Positions 44,591 through 52,093 of a stretch of DNA of 64,000 nt are shown here, one piece after another. The DNA is from Oscillospiraceae bacterium. Lineage in GTDB: Bacteria; Bacillota; Clostridia; Oscillospirales; Ruminococcaceae. Every line of letters starts with the position of its first letter. The first letter of the stretch is position 1. The DNA lies in NCBI GenBank assembly GCA_017847835.1, contig JAGASH010000005.1, forward strand, positions 310,001 through 374,000. The letters run 5' to 3'. The notes beneath the pieces were generated by a model that was not told the origin of the DNA, made no database searches, and worked only from the letters and a program-made list of their open reading frames with translations. The translations under genes were made by a program, and so were the position numbers.

Positions 44591-45589
44591 TTAATTTATA
44601 ACGCAAACTTTTCTGTCCGATGTGAAATTTTCCGAAATTCCCTCGGTAATGTAAATCTCACCGCTTTTTGCAATCAAAATCATATCAAACCCGCCGTTTT
44701 CCCGAAAGAAACGCTCGGCTCTTTCCCTGCCCATAACAAAAAGCGCTGTCGAGAGCACGTCGCAGAGCTTGCCCTCCTCCGCAATAACCGTCACGGAAAG
44801 CAAATCGTTGTCCGCGGGATAACCCGTTTTCGGGTCGATTATGTGACCGTAGGTTTTGCCGTTTTGCGTGAAACTGCGCTGATAGTTGCCCGACGTGACG
44901 ACAGCTCGGTCTGAAACCGCGACAATTCCCGCATTTTCGGAGTTTTCTCCAAGAGGGTCGGCTATGCCTATTTTCCACAAATTCCCGTCGGGACGTTTTC
45001 CGAGCGCGTACACATTCCCTCCGAGATTAATCAGCGCGGATTTTATGCCATTTTCTCGCATTATCGCGGCACATTCATCGCTTGCATATCCCTTTGCAGC
45101 TCCGCCGAAATCCAGCATCATTCCCTTTTCAAGCGTGATTTTGTTCCCGTCGGCAGAAACCTTCCCATAGCCGACCTTTTCAAGCAGCTCGGCAAGCTCG
45201 TTTTCATCGGGAACGCGGTGTTCGTCAGCGGTAAAACCCCACGCGGTCAACACAGGATAAATCGTCGCGTCAAACGCTCCGTCGGTTTTCGCGGACATTT
45301 CAAGCGTAAACGAAAGCAAATCCAGCGTTTCCACGGAAAGCTCGGGATTTTTTCCGTGATTTATCGCGTAAATCTCGCTGTTTTCATCGGTCGCCGACCA
45401 GAGCTTTTCAAGAGTTTCCACACGCTTTCGCGCTTGTGAAACACATTTCTCGGAATTGTCCCCGTAAGCCTCAATCGACATATATGTGTCCATCGCGAAA
45501 AAGTGTTCCTCGGACTTTTCGGGCGCTTTTGAGCAGGAAGTCAGCAAAAATGCCGACAAAATCAAAACTGCTCCCACGATTTTTCTCAA
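44591..45589 (-). CDS. apbE: FAD:protein FMN transferase, lipoprotein
   Basis: ApbE attaches FMN covalently to extracytoplasmic flavoproteins such as RnfG/RnfD or NqrC. The 332 residues begin with a lipoprotein signal (IVGAVLILSAFLLTSC, Cys19). They show FFAMDTYMSIEAYG, LDFGGAAKGYASDE, INLGGNVYALG, VVTSGNYQRSF, HIIDPKTGYPA and the metal-binding CDVLSTALFVMG. TTG 45589 is chosen as start, since GAGGGCGG lies upstream and the earlier ATG at 45619 has no ribosome site. No Rnf genes are present in the window. Confidence 0.92.
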   Translation of the reverse strand: MRKIVGAVLILSAFLLTSCSKAPEKSEEHFFAMDTYMSIEAYGDNSEKCVSQARKRVETLEKLWSATDENSEIYAINHGKNPELSVETLDLLSFTLEMSAKTDGAFDATIYPVLTAWGFTADEHRVPDENELAELLEKVGYGKVSADGNKITLEKGMMLDFGGAAKGYASDECAAIMRENGIKSALINLGGNVYALGKRPDGNLWKIGIADPLGENSENAGIVAVSDRAVVTSGNYQRSFTQNGKTYGHIIDPKTGYPADNDLLSVTVIAEEGKLCDVLSTALFVMGRERAERFFRENGGFDMILIAKSGEIYITEGISENFTSDRKVCVIN

Positions 45590-45667
45590 ATAATCACCGC
45601 CCTCTTTAATGTTATACATAATTATATATCAAAATGCAAAAAAAGTCAAGTTTTTTTGAAAAAACTA

Positions 45668-45696
45668 TTGACAAATCGTTTTTGCCGTGGTATAAT
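45668..45696 (+). promoter_or_regulatory. Promoter of the rplJL operon
   Basis: TTGACA (45668-45673) and TATAAT (45691-45696), 17-base spacer, directly before the L10 leader. Confidence 0.85.
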
Positions 45697-45700
45697 ATAT

Positions 45701-45830
45701 TTGCTGTTCTAAAGACAGCAGGTGGAAGCAATTCTATAATGCGGTTTTCCGCGCCTGCCGAAGAACGGGATTTGATTTTTTGAAATCTGTTCTCCCTTTC
45801 TGTCTTTTTGCAGAAGGGATTTTGTTTTTT
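45701..45830 (+). ncRNA. Ribosomal protein L10 leader
   Basis: The stretch from TTGCTGTTCT to the T-run has the L10 leader pattern: an AGCAGGTG...CCTGCCGAAGAAC stem with internal GCGG/CCGC hairpin and conserved unpaired AGAA-type purines where L10(L12)4 binds. It precedes rplJ as expected for autoregulation. It ends in an attenuator hairpin. Confidence 0.85.
45794..45830 (+). terminator. Attenuator of the L10 leader
   Basis: CCCTTTCTG (45794-45802) pairs with CAGAAGGG (45811-45818), followed by ATTTTGTTTTTT. Excess L10 is expected to favour this terminator. Confidence 0.8.
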
Positions 45831-45862
45831 GACAGCAAATTTTAATGTAAGGAGTGAAACAA

Positions 45863-46369
45863 ATGCCTAGTGAAAGCGTTATCGCAAAGAAGCAGCAGTT
45901 CGTTGAGGAATTGACGGAAAAGCTGAAGAATGCGGCAGGCGGCGTGCTGGTTGACTACAAGGGAATTACCGTTGAAGACGATACCAAGCTCAGAAAAGAG
46001 CTTCGCGAAAACGGTGTTGACTATTTCGTAGTTAAGAACACTCTGCTCAAGCGTGCGTTAAATGCTGCAGGTATTGAGGGACTCGATTCCGCTCTTGAGG
46101 GTACAACCGCAATTGCGCTGTCAAACGACGATATCATTATCGCGCCTAAGGTTCTCAACAAAAAGGCTGAGGATTCCAAGGGACAGTTCTCCATCAAGCT
46201 CGGTTTCGTAGACGGAAAGGCAATTTCCAAGGAAGAGGTTGAGGCTTACGCAAAGCTCCCGTCCAAGGAAACCCTGCTCTCTCAGCTTGTATTTATGCTG
46301 CAGTCGCCCATTCAGCGCCTCGCTATCGCTATCAGCGAAATCGAGAAAAAACAGGGCGAATCCGCTTAA
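45863..46369 (+). CDS. rplJ: 50S ribosomal protein L10
   Basis: L10 forms the base of the ribosomal stalk and holds the L7/L12 dimers. The 168 residues match the family: ESVIAKKQQFVEELTEKLK, GVLVDYKGITVEDDTKLRKEL and NTLLKRALNAAG. ATG 45863 has AAGGAG eight bases upstream; the GTG at 45854 is inside the ribosome site. The gene is controlled by the leader just upstream. Confidence 0.98.
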   Translation: MPSESVIAKKQQFVEELTEKLKNAAGGVLVDYKGITVEDDTKLRKELRENGVDYFVVKNTLLKRALNAAGIEGLDSALEGTTAIALSNDDIIIAPKVLNKKAEDSKGQFSIKLGFVDGKAISKEEVEAYAKLPSKETLLSQLVFMLQSPIQRLAIAISEIEKKQGESA

Positions 46370-46439
46370 TCTGCGGAAAAAAGTCGGCTTAACCGCCGCG
46401 TAATTCAACAAAAAACATAATTTATGGAGGTAAATTGAA

Positions 46440-46820
46440 ATGGCTTCTGAAAAGATTACTAAGATTATTGACGAAGTAAAAGAACTTTCCGTTCTTGAGC
46501 TTAACGAGCTTGTAAAGGCTCTCGAAGAGGAATTCGGCGTATCCGCTGCTGCTGTTGCTGCTGCTCCCGCTGCAGGTGCAGGTGCAGGCGCTGGCGCTGC
46601 TGAAGAGAAGAGCGAGTTTGACGTAGTTCTCGCTTCCTTCGGTGACCAGAAGATGGCTGTTATCAAGGCTGTTAAGGATATCTGCGGTCTTGGTCTTAAG
46701 GAGGCTAAGGAGCTCGTTGAGGCTGCTCCTAAGGCTATCAAGGAAGGCGTTGCTAAGGCTGAGGCTGAGGAACTCAAGGCTAAGCTCGAAGAAGCAGGCG
46801 CTAAGATTGAACTCAAGTAA
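46440..46820 (+). CDS. rplL: 50S ribosomal protein L7/L12
   Basis: L7/L12 is the flexible stalk protein that recruits translation GTPases. The 126 residues show the dimerising N-terminal helices, an Ala/Gly hinge (about 35-57) and the C-terminal domain ending [25 protein letters not shown] precedes the ATG. Confidence 0.98.
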   Translation: MASEKITKIIDEVKELSVLELNELVKALEEEFGVSAAAVAAAPAAGAGAGAGAAEEKSEFDVVLASFGDQKMAVIKAVKDICGLGLKEAKELVEAAPKAIKEGVAKAEAEELKAKLEEAGAKIELK

Positions 46821-46841
46821 TTTCGTTCAATTAAAACAAGT

Positions 46842-46869
46842 CCTCCGCGGGTTCTCTGCGGAGGTTTTT
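46842..46869 (+). terminator. Terminator of rplL
   Basis: CCTCCGC/GCGGAGG (46842-46848, 46858-46864) is followed by TTTTTG. It ends only 17 bases before the start codon of the L7/L12-domain lipoprotein, so that gene relies on read-through or an undetected promoter. Confidence 0.9.
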
Positions 46870-46885
46870 GTTATGGAGAATAATG

Positions 46886-47179
46886 ATGAAGCAAATTATT
46901 GCTTTTCTCGGAGTACTGGGCTCGCTGTTCGCGTTCACGGGCTGCGGAAATAAAACCGACAGCTGGAACGTAAAGCTCGTTTCCTTTGACAGCGGCTCCA
47001 AAATCAAGGTTATAAAGGAAATTATGGAATTAAAGGATATCGAGCTTGCCGAGGCGAAGGAAATTTCCGAGTCCGTGCCCGTTATAATCGCGGAGAAAAA
47101 AACAACTGCCGAGGCAAACGAAATCAAGGGAAAATTCGAGGAAGCCGGCGCGGTTATCGAGCTTTCGCCGTCAAAATAA
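46886..47179 (+). CDS. Small lipoprotein with an L7/L12 C-terminal-like domain
   Basis: The 97 residues begin with a lipoprotein-type signal (MKQIIAFLGVLGSLFAFTGC, Cys20; the -3 residue is Phe rather than Leu). The remainder, from SWNVKLVSF to AGAVIELSPSK, aligns over its whole length with the C-terminal domain of the rplL product next door: VKLVSF with VVLASF, KVIKEI with AVIKAV, LAEAKEISESVP with [12 protein letters not shown], and EANEIKGKFEEAGAVIEL with [18 protein letters not shown]. Dimerisation domain and hinge are absent. A ribosomal role outside the membrane is implausible, so the fold seems to have been reused. ATG 46886 is preferred over 46883 for spacing to GGAGA. Function unknown. 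Confidence 0.75.
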   Translation: MKQIIAFLGVLGSLFAFTGCGNKTDSWNVKLVSFDSGSKIKVIKEIMELKDIELAEAKEISESVPVIIAEKKTTAEANEIKGKFEEAGAVIELSPSK

Positions 47180-47184
47180 CAGGA

Positions 47185-47216
47185 AAATCCGCTTTCATCA
47201 CGAAGGCGGATTTTTT
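47185..47216 (+). terminator. Terminator behind the L7/L12-domain lipoprotein gene
   Basis: AAATCCGC (47185-47192) pairs with GCGGATTT (47206-47213), followed by more T residues. Confidence 0.85.
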
Positions 47217-47279
47217 CTATTGACTTTTTCGGATTTTGTGCTATAATTTCAATTGAAAAACAATCAAGAGGTGACGGAA

Positions 47280-47693
47280 ATGTGGCTTTTATTCGCGGCG
47301 CTTTCGGCAGTTTTTGCCGCGCTGACATCAATTCTGGCAAAGATTGGAATAGAGAACGTGAACTCAAATCTCGCAACCGCAATCAGAACAATTGTCGTTG
47401 TGATAATGGCTTGGGGAATGGTTTTTCTAACACACGCAGAAAGCGGTCTTTCCGAAATCAGCAGGAAAAGCTGGATTTTTCTCATTCTTTCGGGACTTGC
47501 AACCGGCGCTTCGTGGCTTTGCTATTACCGTGCGCTCCAGCTAGGAGAAGCGTCAAAGGTTGTTCCTATTGACAAGCTGAGCGTTGTGCTGACGCTGATT
47601 TTAGCGTTCATTTTCCTGCACGAGGAATTCACTGCAAAATCGCTTATCGGCTGCATTTTAATCGGTGCGGGAACGCTCATTATGGTTATCTGA
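47280..47693 (+). CDS. Half-size EamA/DMT-type transporter
   Basis: The 137 residues form four to five membrane helices equal to one EamA repeat: LFAALSAVFAALTSILAKIG at the start, WLCYYRALQLGEASKVVPIDKLSVVLT in the middle and a closing LIGCILIGAGTLIMVI. Full EamA transporters contain two such repeats, so this one probably works as a dimer. The substrate is unknown. ATG 47280 has AGAGGTGA upstream. Its last 36 bases overlap the 3' end of a TauE half gene on the other strand. Confidence 0.85.
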   Translation: MWLLFAALSAVFAALTSILAKIGIENVNSNLATAIRTIVVVIMAWGMVFLTHAESGLSEISRKSWIFLILSGLATGASWLCYYRALQLGEASKVVPIDKLSVVLTLILAFIFLHEEFTAKSLIGCILIGAGTLIMVI

Positions 47694-48059
47694 CAGAGTT
47701 TTTTCGGCAGCCTTGTTCGGTGAAAACAGCTCCCGCAAACCGAAAGCAATCAGAAACAGCGCGAAAAGTTTTCTGAGCAAATCGTTCGCGATGATGTTTG
47801 AGCCAAGCGTTCCGATTACCGCGCCGATTATCCCGCCGAGCAGCATTTTCTTGACGAGAGATTTGTTGACGAGGTTATTTTTGAGGTGCAGAAGCAGCGC
47901 GATAAACGCAATCGGCAGAAAAAACAGCACGTTTATCCCCTGTGCCGCCTTTTGACCGACGTTTTCAAAAAGCGTCAGCCACACCACCAGAATAAACCCG
48001 CCTCCAAGCCCCATTGACGCGAGAATTCCCGTCGCAAAGCCAATTATCGCTTCCATCAT
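47658..48059 (-). CDS. TauE/SafE family half-transporter (second subunit)
   Basis: The 133 residues have about four membrane helices and TauE/SafE features: EAIIGFATGILASMGLGGGF, QGINVLFFLPIAFIALL, and KKMLLGGIIGAVIGTLGSN. TauE/SafE proteins export sulfite or sulfonates; full members have eight helices, so this is half of one. ATG 48059 overlaps the stop of the first half gene (ATGA), giving tight coupling. The two halves probably form a heterodimer. Confidence 0.82.
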   Translation of the reverse strand: MMEAIIGFATGILASMGLGGGFILVVWLTLFENVGQKAAQGINVLFFLPIAFIALLLHLKNNLVNKSLVKKMLLGGIIGAVIGTLGSNIIANDLLRKLFALFLIAFGLRELFSPNKAAEKTLSDNHNERSRTD

Positions 48060-48397
48060 ACCATCAGCATCCTCACTGCGGCAGCTGTTATTATCCCGCC
48101 GAAAATCCGTTTCAGCCAGATTGACTTGATTTTTTTCAGGAAAAATGCACCGCAAAGCGCTCCCGCAATACCGTATGGGATATATTTCCAAGCGCCCGCG
48201 AAATCAAGATTTCCCGAAAAGCCGTAAAATACCGCTGTTACTAAACTAAGCGCGAAAATCAACGCAACCGAGGTCGCGTGCGCCTCGTTTGTTTCGCAGC
48301 CTTCTTTCTCCAAAATCGGCACGGCAAGCACTCCCCCGCCGCTCCCGAAAAAACCGTTCAAAAAACCGCAAAGCGTGCCTTCAAGAAATTTTCTCAC
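48056..48397 (-). CDS. TauE/SafE family half-transporter (first subunit)
   Basis: The 113 residues have three to four membrane helices, starting KFLEGTLCGFLNGFFGSGGGVLAVP, the typical first repeat, followed by ATSVALIFALSLVTAVFYG and PYGIAGALCGAFFLKKI. GTG 48397 is chosen as start because AGAGGTGA lies just upstream; the open frame back to 48445 has no ribosome site. It overlaps the second half gene by four bases. Confidence 0.82.
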   Translation of the reverse strand: MRKFLEGTLCGFLNGFFGSGGGVLAVPILEKEGCETNEAHATSVALIFALSLVTAVFYGFSGNLDFAGAWKYIPYGIAGALCGAFFLKKIKSIWLKRIFGGIITAAAVRMLMV

Positions 48398-48466
48398 AAA
48401 ATCACCTCTTTGGCTATTTTGTTCAAATATCTGTCGGAAATTCAAGAAAAAATATGCTTTATGTCG

Positions 48467-48495
48467 TTGACAGAAAGTGCATTTTATGGTACAAT
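48467..48495 (+). promoter_or_regulatory. Promoter of ilvBN
   Basis: TTGACA (48467-48472) and TACAAT (48490-48495), 17-base spacer. The leader is only about 35 bases, too short for a T-box or leader-peptide attenuator. Confidence 0.78.
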
Positions 48496-48536
48496 ATTAA
48501 TGTATATAATTTTACAAAAAGAGAGAGGGATTATTT

Positions 48537-50222
48537 ATGATTTTATCCGGTTCGGATATAATTGTCGAGTGCCTTTTGGAAGAGGGCGCGGATACCGTTT
48601 TCGGGTATCCGGGAGGCGCTGTGCTGAACATTTACGACAGCCTTTATAAGTACAGCGACAAAATCCGCCATATCATCACCTCGCACGAGCAGGGCGCTTG
48701 TCACGCGGCTGACGGCTTCGCGAGAGCAACCGGCAAAACAGGTGTTGTTATCGCGACATCGGGCCCCGGCGCGACAAACCTCACCACAGGTCTTGCTACC
48801 GCTTATATGGACTCCATTCCGCTGGTTGCGATAACGGGAAACGTTGCGTGCAGCCTGCTCGGTCTGGACAGCTTCCAGGAGGTTGACATCACGGGCGTTA
48901 CTATGCCCATAACCAAGCACAATTTCATCGTCAAGGATATAAACGAGCTTGCTTCCACGCTTCACCTCGCGTTTAAAATCGCAGGAAGCGGTCGAAAAGG
49001 TCCGGTTCTCGTTGACATTCCGAAGGACATCACCGCGGCTAAAATTGACTACACACCGCTCGGAAAGTCCGTTCCCGAAAAGCCCGCAGAGGTCAGCGAA
49101 GCTGATTTGAACGAGGCTGCGCGCCTTATCAACGAGAGCGAGCGTCCCTACATTTACGCAGGCGGCGGTGTAATCTCGGCAAATGCCGAGGAAGAGCTTG
49201 CAAGACTCGCTGAGCTTTGTGACGCGCCCGTTTCCTGCTCGCTTATGGGACAGGGTGCTTTCAATCAGCGCGACAGAAAATATATCGGTATGCTCGGTAT
49301 GCATGGCACGGTAAAGGCTGCGGCTGCGCTCAACTCCTGCGACCTGTTTATCGGTATCGGCACGCGTTTCTCCGACCGAGTTATCGGCGACCCGTCCGTT
49401 TTTGGAAAGAACGCGAAAATTATCCACATCGACATCGACCCTGCCGAGTTCAACAAAAACGTCGAGGTTTACACAACGATTGCCGGCGACGTGAAAATCG
49501 CTCTCGCGGAGCTTTGCAAGAAGGTTTCGCAGAAGAAAAACGCGTGGACGGACGAGATTATCGCAAAGGATTTCGGCGAGCCTGTTCAGAGAGGCACGGA
49601 AGCGCTCCCTGTTACTCCCGAAGCGGTTATCGAGAAGCTCGACGAATTGACGGACGGAAACGCTGTCATTGCAACGGAAGTCGGTCAAAATCAGATGTGG
49701 GCGGCTCAGTATTACCGCTACAAGAACCCGCGCAGCTTCATTTCCTCGGGCGGTCTTGGCACAATGGGATTTGGTCTGGGTGCGTCGCTCGGCGCAAAGG
49801 TCGGCTGCCCCGAAAAGACCGTGGTAAACATCGCGGGCGACGGCAGCTTTGCTATGAACCTGAACGAGCTTATCACCGCTTACGCGCACAATATACCGAT
49901 TATCCAGCTTGTCATCAACAACAACGTTCTCGGAATGGTTCGTCAGTGGCAGAGATTGTTCTACAACAAGCATTTCTCGCAGACAACCCTCGACAATCGT
50001 CACATCGATTACGTCAAGCTCGGTGAGGCTTTCGGCATTGAAACCTTTGTCATCGAAAAGAACGAGGATATCGAGCCCGTGCTCAAAAAAGCGCTCGAAA
50101 TTTCAAAGAACAAGCCTTGTATGATTGAAGTGAAAATCGACCGCGACATCAACGTTTTGCCGATGATACCCGCGGGCAAGCCCGTGATTAACCCCATTAC
50201 CGAAATTGACTTGGAGGCGTGA
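48537..50222 (+). CDS. ilvB: Acetolactate synthase, large subunit
   Basis: This thiamine-diphosphate enzyme makes acetolactate or acetohydroxybutyrate, the first step of valine, leucine and isoleucine synthesis. The 561 residues include the catalytic Glu in SHEQGACHAADGFARATGK, VATSGPGATNL, the ThDP-binding GDGSFAMNLNELITA...NN, and the FAD-region GMLGMHGTVKAA. AGAGAGGG precedes the ATG. It forms an operon with ilvN three bases downstream. Confidence 0.97.
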   Translation: MILSGSDIIVECLLEEGADTVFGYPGGAVLNIYDSLYKYSDKIRHIITSHEQGACHAADGFARATGKTGVVIATSGPGATNLTTGLATAYMDSIPLVAITGNVACSLLGLDSFQEVDITGVTMPITKHNFIVKDINELASTLHLAFKIAGSGRKGPVLVDIPKDITAAKIDYTPLGKSVPEKPAEVSEADLNEAARLINESERPYIYAGGGVISANAEEELARLAELCDAPVSCSLMGQGAFNQRDRKYIGMLGMHGTVKAAAALNSCDLFIGIGTRFSDRVIGDPSVFGKNAKIIHIDIDPAEFNKNVEVYTTIAGDVKIALAELCKKVSQKKNAWTDEIIAKDFGEPVQRGTEALPVTPEAVIEKLDELTDGNAVIATEVGQNQMWAAQYYRYKNPRSFISSGGLGTMGFGLGASLGAKVGCPEKTVVNIAGDGSFAMNLNELITAYAHNIPIIQLVINNNVLGMVRQWQRLFYNKHFSQTTLDNRHIDYVKLGEAFGIETFVIEKNEDIEPVLKKALEISKNKPCMIEVKIDRDINVLPMIPAGKPVINPITEIDLEA

Positions 50223-50224
50223 AA

Positions 50225-50698
50225 ATGGAACAGGAATATGTACTTTCGGTTAAAGTAAACAACAACAACGGTGTTCTTCTGCGCGTTTCGGGACTGTTCA
50301 GCAGACGCTGCTTCAACATAAAATCCCTCAACGCTGCCGAAACCGAGGAGCCGAATGTTTCCCGCCTGACAATTGTTGTCGCGGGAGATTTGAAGGTGCT
50401 CACGCAGATTAAAAACCAGCTTCTGAAGCTCTATGACGTGCACGAGGTGAGAATTCTCGAAGACGCTGTTACGCGTGAACATATCCTTATCAGAGCGGGA
50501 CGCTCCGACGAGGACAGACACAAAATCATCGAAATCGCAAACCTTTACCGCGCAAAGCCCGTCGATATCGGAAAGGACTCGATTATGCTGGAGCTTACCG
50601 GCGAGCCTGCGAAAATCGACAGCTTTATTGAGCTTTTGAAACCGTTCGGAATAATCAAAATGGTCCGCTCGGGAATAACCGCTCTCGAAAGAGATTAA
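50225..50698 (+). CDS. ilvN: Acetolactate synthase, small regulatory subunit
   Basis: The 157 residues carry an N-terminal ACT domain (LSVKVNNNNGVLLRVSGLFSR, feedback site for valine) and a C-terminal domain (KPVDIGKDSIMLELTG). ATG 50225 is preferred over GTG 50219 because TTGGAGG at 50209 is spaced for it. It follows ilvB directly and ends at a strong terminator. Confidence 0.96.
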   Translation: MEQEYVLSVKVNNNNGVLLRVSGLFSRRCFNIKSLNAAETEEPNVSRLTIVVAGDLKVLTQIKNQLLKLYDVHEVRILEDAVTREHILIRAGRSDEDRHKIIEIANLYRAKPVDIGKDSIMLELTGEPAKIDSFIELLKPFGIIKMVRSGITALERD

Positions 50699-50706
50699 TC
50701 AACAAA

Positions 50707-50740
50707 AAAGGCTGTACACTTTCCGTACAGCCTTTAATTA
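50707..50740. terminator. Bidirectional terminator between ilvN and the MarR gene
   Basis: AAAGGCTGTAC (50707-50717) pairs with GTACAGCCTTT (50725-50735), with an A-run on the left and TTTAATTA on the right. Confidence 0.88.
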
Positions 50741-51196
50741 TTTCAGAGCAGTTTCAATGTTTTTTCTCATCTTCTCAACAGTAGTGCTCATCGCTTTCAG
50801 TTCCTTATCGCTTATCCCCTTCAGCACAACCTTTTCAACCTTTTCAAGCGTCGCCAGAACCTTTGAATACATCTTTCTTCCTTTTTCGGTGATTGAAACG
50901 TGAGTTTCACGTCTGTCACCGCCGTCTTTTGCCCGCTCAACAATCCCGTCCTTCTCCATATTTCTTAATGTAATGCTTATTGTCGGCGGCTTCTGCCCTG
51001 TAATCCTCACCAGCTCCAGCTGCGTAAGACTGTCATTTTCCATAAGCGGATTTAACACATATCTATATGAATATTTCATGCCTATACGTTCCATCTCCGC
51101 GCTGAGAAACTCTCCGTACAGAAAACTTGCCTCGTTATATATTTGAAGAGTTCGGTTGCCTTCGTGAACAATAAAGTTATTGTCTGCAGCCTTCAT
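50738..51196 (-). CDS. MarR family transcriptional regulator
   Basis: The 152 residues form a MarR winged helix-turn-helix: LTQLELVRITGQKPPTISITLRNMEKDGIVER for the recognition region and GGDRRETHVSITEKGRKMY for the wing. MarR proteins respond to phenolic or oxidative signals and usually control an adjacent gene; the only divergent neighbour is the cysteine-cluster protein at 51530. GAAAGGAT precedes the ATG. The promoter has a palindrome beside its -35 box. Confidence 0.9.
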   Translation of the reverse strand: MKAADNNFIVHEGNRTLQIYNEASFLYGEFLSAEMERIGMKYSYRYVLNPLMENDSLTQLELVRITGQKPPTISITLRNMEKDGIVERAKDGGDRRETHVSITEKGRKMYSKVLATLEKVEKVVLKGISDKELKAMSTTVEKMRKNIETALK

Positions 51197-51256
51197 AAAT
51201 TAATCCTTTCAGATATTTTTCAGATATTTACAATTTATAGAATAAACCCTTATTTT

Positions 51257-51295
51257 ATTATACCTTATTTTGCTGTCTTGTCAAGACAATATTGT
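51257..51295 (-). promoter_or_regulatory. Promoter and palindrome of the MarR gene
   Basis: On the minus strand TTGACA (51284-51279) and TATAAT (51262-51257) are 16 bases apart. The perfect palindrome ACAATATTGT (51286-51295) abuts the -35 box and is a candidate operator. Further into the 51197-51529 gap lies a second inverted repeat, TTGAT-TATC-ATCAA (51325-51338). Confidence 0.6.
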
Positions 51296-51379
51296 TTAAA
51301 AAAGCCAACGAATGTGAAATTTTGTTGATTATCATCAATAATTTTATATGCTAACAATTTACTGCGCTGATTTTATCTC

Positions 51380-51408
51380 TTGACAAACGCAAAAAAATCG
51401 TTTACAAT
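51380..51408 (+). promoter_or_regulatory. Promoter of the cysteine-cluster gene
   Basis: TTGACA (51380-51385) and TACAAT (51403-51408), 17-base spacer. The leader of about 110 bases up to 51529 shows no gene and no structure I can name. Confidence 0.7.
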
Positions 51409-51529
51409 ATATCCGATAACCGATTATTTTACTATATTATGCAGTTTTTAGGCTGTTACAAAAATGTAACTTTATTTTCATATATGTGGTTAAAAAGACG
51501 AATAATCGATAAAGGTGGGTAAGAATAGA

Positions 51530-52015
51530 ATGCTGAAAGAAATATTGTCAAAAAATGATTGTGCAAAATGCCGAATTTGCTGTGGTTTTGTCGAAAGCGA
51601 CAAGTGGGAAATCCCGCTGATTTTCCGCGAAAACAAGGACAAAATCGAAGAAAAACTCAGGATTGCTCTCGAAAAACGCGGCGAGGAATACGTTTTACCG
51701 ATGAAGTTTGACGGGGAAAAAGTCGTGTACTGTCCCGCGGTTTCCGAAAACGGCTGCACGCTCGGCGAGCTTAAACCGTTTGACTGCGCGATATGGCCGT
51801 TTCGCGTGAACAAGCTCGGCAATTTCCGTGTGATAACTGTGTCGCCGGTCTGTGAAAGCGTGTCAAAGCTGCCGCTGAAAACGCTTTGCGATTTTATACA
51901 AAAGGACGGCTTCGCACAAAAGCTACTCTCCGAAGCAGACAAGCACCCCGAAATGATAAAGCCCTATATCAGCGGTTATCCCATACTTTTAGTTGAAGAA
52001 AAAGCGCGGTTGTAA
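51530..52015 (+). CDS. YkgJ-type cysteine cluster protein
   Basis: The 161 residues carry the zinc- or iron-chelating cluster of the YkgJ/CxxCxxCC family: NDCAKCRICCGFV, then YCPAVSENGCTLGELKPFDC and a late Cys in VSPVCESVSK. Function is unknown; metal binding is expected. ATG 51530 is used because AAAGGTGGG lies upstream and GTG 51515 is inside that site. It precedes hisS but has its own promoter, and hisS has another. Confidence 0.82.
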   Translation: MLKEILSKNDCAKCRICCGFVESDKWEIPLIFRENKDKIEEKLRIALEKRGEEYVLPMKFDGEKVVYCPAVSENGCTLGELKPFDCAIWPFRVNKLGNFRVITVSPVCESVSKLPLKTLCDFIQKDGFAQKLLSEADKHPEMIKPYISGYPILLVEEKARL

Positions 52016-52026
52016 TGCAAAAATTC

Positions 52027-52055
52027 TTGACAAAATATGCGAAAAATGTTATAAT
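52027..52055 (+). promoter_or_regulatory. Promoter of the hisS-addAB run
   Basis: TTGACA (52027-52032) and TATAAT (52050-52055), 17-base spacer. No T-box fits in the 35-base leader. Confidence 0.78.
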
Positions 52056-52093
52056 TTAATTATACTTTGCAGTTAAATGAAAGGATTTTTGAG

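Noticed and set aside
46540..46605. GCT/GCA-rich repeat in rplL
   Set aside because: This is the normal Ala/Gly hinge of L7/L12, not a regulatory repeat.
48496..48536. Possible T-box or leader-peptide control of ilvBN (also considered for hisS and trpD)
   Set aside because: The leaders are about 35-70 bases long and show no specifier-loop, T-box sequence or run of regulatory codons.
48543..50003. 486-codon open frame on the minus strand opposite ilvB
   Set aside because: It lies fully inside a clear acetolactate synthase gene and has no recognisable domain; it is a shadow produced by codon bias. The same applies to 32496-33770, 57277-58269 and 25256-26188.
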